From Aphanomyces cochlioides (lineage: Eukaryota > Oomycota > Saprolegniomycetes > Saprolegniales > Verrucalvaceae): a stretch of DNA of 64,000 nt. A program made the translations under genes and the position numbers. Location: the NCBI GenBank assembly GCA_019828595.1, contig JAHQRK010000007.1, positions 2,294,001 to 2,358,000 of the forward strand. Direction: 5' to 3'. This document shows, piece after piece, positions 61,362-64,000 of the stretch. The notes beneath the pieces were generated by a model. That model saw only the letters and a program-made list of their open reading frames with translations, had not been told where the DNA came from and ran no database searches. How positions within the stretch are numbered: position 1 is the first letter of the stretch; each line of letters opens with the position of its first letter.

Positions 61362-64000
61362 ATGTACAGTACATTTGAGGCCTCTCCACCTCGACTCAAG
61401 CAGCAGCATTCATACATTGAGAGCGCCAATCTCATCTCCAAGCTCACGTTTGGATGGGCGACGCCACTGGTCGCACTGACGAAGAAGCGGTTGCTCGCCA
61501 CAGACGATCTTTCATATCCATGGCACGTCGACGACAAGATCAAAGCCGCGTTCACTCTCGCATTTGAAAAGCATGCACGTCTTTGGAAGGCGTTTGCGAC
61601 GACGCATGGAATCCAATTCAGTCTCTTTGCTTTTGCCCAAGTCGTGATTGTAGCTTGCCGCCTGTATGGCCCAGCCTATGTCTTGGGCCAGCTCATGCAG
61701 GCAGTCAATGCGCCTGCGTTCGACATGGTCTATGTTTTCTGGCTAGTCTTGTCGTTGTATGCCCTTCTAGTGGTCAAAGCGTTCCTGGAAACCCATGTCG
61801 ACTTTGCCGCCGACGTGCTTGGGGCACAGTTTGACGCGCTTTTGCACTCGATGATTTTGGAAAAATCGCTCCACCGACGCACAAAGACGTCCCAAATTGA
61901 GCACTACTTGGATAAGAATGCTGCGAGCTCCGTTGCGGCATTTCCTCGAAGCGTCATGGGCTTGTGGGGATCCTTTCTTCAGCTTGCAGTCATCGTGTGG
62001 TTTTATTTTCAACTTGTCGGCTCGTCCATTTTTGTCGGCTTGGCTGCGATCGTGGCGCTTGTTGTGCTGCGAACTTACGTTGCGATGGTGGCTGCAAATG
62101 TCCGAGCAAAGACAACAAGTTTGAGCTCCCAGCGCTTGGCTTCCATCTCGGAACTCTTTGCCACGATTCAAACGATTAAAATGGCCGCGTTGGAGGAAAA
62201 GTTCTTGACTGCGGTCGATCGTCTCCGAGACATTGAAGTCGACTCGATGTGGCAATTTTCTTGCTACATCACAGCGTGGACAGTGCTCATGCAATGCACA
62301 CCCATCGTCGGTTTACTTGTTGTCATTTTGACGGGCACAACTTGGCTAGACGAAACTCTCTCCGTCGTGACGATTTTCACGGCATTGGCACTGCTCGACA
62401 TCTTGCGAGCGTCCATCATTGACGGCGCGACCGCCATCAAGTTGACATTTAAAGCTCTTGGTTGTATTCATACCCTGGAACGCGTTCTTGTTGTTGAAAA
62501 AGCCGCGTCTCCTTTGGCACAATCTGATGCGCTGACGATTTCCAATGAACCCAAGAATTCTCACGTCGCTATCTCGATTGAGAATGCAACCTTTGGATGG
62601 ACAGCAGACCAACCGCTCTTTCAAGATCTTGAAGTAGAAATTTACCGCGGTGAATTCGTTGTCCTGTATGGCAGCGACGGACAAGGCAAGTCTTCCTTGT
62701 GCTCCTTTCTCTTGAATGAAACGTTGAAAACCCGAGGAACCGTCCAAGTTGCCGGGCGTGTGGCCTACGTGGCGCAGGCGCCGTGGGTCCAACAAGCTTC
62801 GATTCGCGACAATATTTTGTTTGGCCAGCCGTACGACCGCTTGAAATACCAACGGGTCGTCGATGCCTGCGGATTGACGCAAGAGGTTGCCTTGTTTCCA
62901 TCGGGCGATCGGGCTGAAATTGGCTCCAATGGTGTGTCGTTGACCCCTGACCAAATAACACGATTGAGCTTGGCTCGCGCGGGCTACAGTGATGCGGACA
63001 TTTACATTTTGGACTCTCCACTTGCTTCGATTGACCCGACCAAAGTCGACGCCATTTTCAAAAGTTATTTCCTCGACCTGCTCAAGCAAAAGACCATCGT
63101 GCTCGTCAGCAACGAAGACAAAATTGTCACCTCGGAAGATGTCAACCGCACATTCCTCGTTCAAGATGGCACGCTCGTTGAAACCACGTATGATACATTG
63201 ACTGACGTCGCTAGCACTTCTTTGACGTCGACGGTTGAGCGCCGCACATCGTCGTCTGCATCGTCGACAACGCCTAGCTCAACTACTTCTTCGTTTTTCG
63301 GGGCGTTGGGCTTTACGCCTCGAGCGTTGGATGGCTTCAACGATGAAGCGGTGGAAGCATATACTGGTAGATGGAGTGCCCTCTCGGCAACGTTTGCCTA
63401 TGGCAAAGCGTTTGGCGGCCATACCGTCATCGTGATTGTCTTGTTTGCCTCGGTCGCGGTGCAAGTTGCCAAATTGTACACGGACATCTGGCTGAGTGAA
63501 TGGGATGCCGAAGCGGAAACACCCCAGAACCTTGCAAGCTATTCATGGATCATCTTTTGGCGATGCTTCGTCCTCGCACTGCATTCTGTGCTGGTCTTGT
63601 CGTACGGCTCAAGTGCATCCCAATTTTTATTCCGCACCGCACTGGAAACTCTTGTCCGAGCTCCCATGCGCTACTTTGACGCGACGCCAGTGGATCACAT
63701 CCTATCGCGGTTTCGGGACGACATTGCGGCTTGTGATTTGATTCTCCCCGCGGCGTTTGCGAGACTTTTACTCGAAACATCGTCGTTGGGTCTTTCAGTC
63801 GTCGTCTTGTTTGTCTTTTCTGGATGGCTCAGTTGGGCGATTGGGATTCCTTTGCTCGTGTTGTATATACAATTTGTGCCGTCGCTGTTTGTCGCTCCAA
63901 CTTTGACTCGCATGCAATCGACGACTCAGACCGCGTTGAGCCAATTGACCCGTGAAGCCACACAAGGTTCTGTGACTATCCGTGCCTTTGGATCGCCGTC
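61362..64000 (+). CDS. ABCC transporter copy C4, partial, degenerate NBD1
   Basis: Starts MYSTFEASPPRLKQ at 61362 and stays open to the window end, so at least 879 residues. It has the same layout as C1 (no TMD0; TMD1, NBD1, start of TMD2) but is a distant paralogue. NBD1 has Walker A GSDGQGKSS (~439) and Walker B IYILDSP, yet the signature LSGGQ is replaced by SLTPDQ (~528) and the H-loop VTHN by VSNE. TMD2 begins after a Ser/Thr-rich linker and includes APMRYFDATPVDHILSRFRD, where C1 has APMRFFDTNPIGRLLNRFGD. One of the two ATP sites is therefore expected to be impaired more than in ordinary MRP proteins. NBD2 lies beyond the window. Confidence 0.88.
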   Translation, partial: MYSTFEASPPRLKQQHSYIESANLISKLTFGWATPLVALTKKRLLATDDLSYPWHVDDKIKAAFTLAFEKHARLWKAFATTHGIQFSLFAFAQVVIVACRLYGPAYVLGQLMQAVNAPAFDMVYVFWLVLSLYALLVVKAFLETHVDFAADVLGAQFDALLHSMILEKSLHRRTKTSQIEHYLDKNAASSVAAFPRSVMGLWGSFLQLAVIVWFYFQLVGSSIFVGLAAIVALVVLRTYVAMVAANVRAKTTSLSSQRLASISELFATIQTIKMAALEEKFLTAVDRLRDIEVDSMWQFSCYITAWTVLMQCTPIVGLLVVILTGTTWLDETLSVVTIFTALALLDILRASIIDGATAIKLTFKALGCIHTLERVLVVEKAASPLAQSDALTISNEPKNSHVAISIENATFGWTADQPLFQDLEVEIYRGEFVVLYGSDGQGKSSLCSFLLNETLKTRGTVQVAGRVAYVAQAPWVQQASIRDNILFGQPYDRLKYQRVVDACGLTQEVALFPSGDRAEIGSNGVSLTPDQITRLSLARAGYSDADIYILDSPLASIDPTKVDAIFKSYFLDLLKQKTIVLVSNEDKIVTSEDVNRTFLVQDGTLVETTYDTLTDVASTSLTSTVERRTSSSASSTTPSSTTSSFFGALGFTPRALDGFNDEAVEAYTGRWSALSATFAYGKAFGGHTVIVIVLFASVAVQVAKLYTDIWLSEWDAEAETPQNLASYSWIIFWRCFVLALHSVLVLSYGSSASQFLFRTALETLVRAPMRYFDATPVDHILSRFRDDIAACDLILPAAFARLLLETSSLGLSVVVLFVFSGWLSWAIGIPLLVLYIQFVPSLFVAPTLTRMQSTTQTALSQLTREATQGSVTIRAFGSP

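Noticed and set aside
1..64000. tRNA, rRNA and CRISPR-type repeats
   Set aside because: I looked for B-box-like GGTTCGAATCC words with matching arms and for regularly spaced repeats and found none; an eukaryotic window of this kind is not expected to hold CRISPR arrays.

Overview
The window looks like nuclear DNA of an oomycete, probably a saprolegnialean such as Aphanomyces or a relative. It holds an elicitin-like secreted protein with a GPI-type tail, two paralogues of the oomycete M96 / bZIP-like family, a TKL kinase on a multi-pass membrane module, a multi-pass membrane protein family with a Notch-type (LNR) tail, and many 39-60 nt GT-AG introns. No close relative could be searched, so the genus is inference.

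Layout. 0-5 kb: transposon graveyard, with a 1.2 kb PIF/Harbinger derivative (TTA target duplication), a 342 bp TA-flanked MITE, and a 2.5 kb Tc1/mariner/IS630-type element with a decayed transposase and a second unexplained ORF. 4.8-12.7 kb: an ABCC transporter between two M96-like paralogues of identical intron architecture. 12.7-14.7 kb: repeat-rich gene desert. 14.7-16.1 kb: homoserine kinase. 16.2-23.2 kb: tandem array of four LNR/LRR membrane protein copies, one intact and three broken. 24.7-28.8 kb: TKL receptor-like kinase convergent with a ketohexokinase-like gene. 28.9-37.6 kb: elicitin-like protein, DNA topoisomerase I, a pseudokinase, a Dbp3-type DEAD-box helicase and a mitochondrial carrier. 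38-49.4 kb: DUF676-type esterase, Tctex1 dynein light chain, F-box protein, PH-domain/PGAM5-like phosphatase, RNF4-like RING protein, SET-domain methyltransferase and TBL2-type WD40 protein. 50.5-64 kb: three more ABCC transporter genes, two with frameshifts and the last running off the window.

How it works together. The middle is ordinary housekeeping DNA: compact, often convergent genes, with introns reconstructed here from splice sites and conserved protein motifs. Both flanks carry the same ABCC family. About 3.06 kb of the copy at 6.7-10.6 kb recurs, apparently identically, in inverted orientation at 51.4-54.4 kb, and the nucleotide-binding modules are shared without visible change with the copy at 55-59 kb while the membrane domains have diverged. 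That patchwork points to recent gene conversion. The LNR array shows birth and death in tandem.

Most notable observations: the 3 kb inverted ABCC arms 41.6 kb apart; module-wise homogenisation of ABCC NBDs; a transporter with a dismantled NBD1 signature and H-loop; a two-ORF mariner-like element; a PH-histidine phosphatase fusion; and an 11-nt microexon in the ketohexokinase-like gene.
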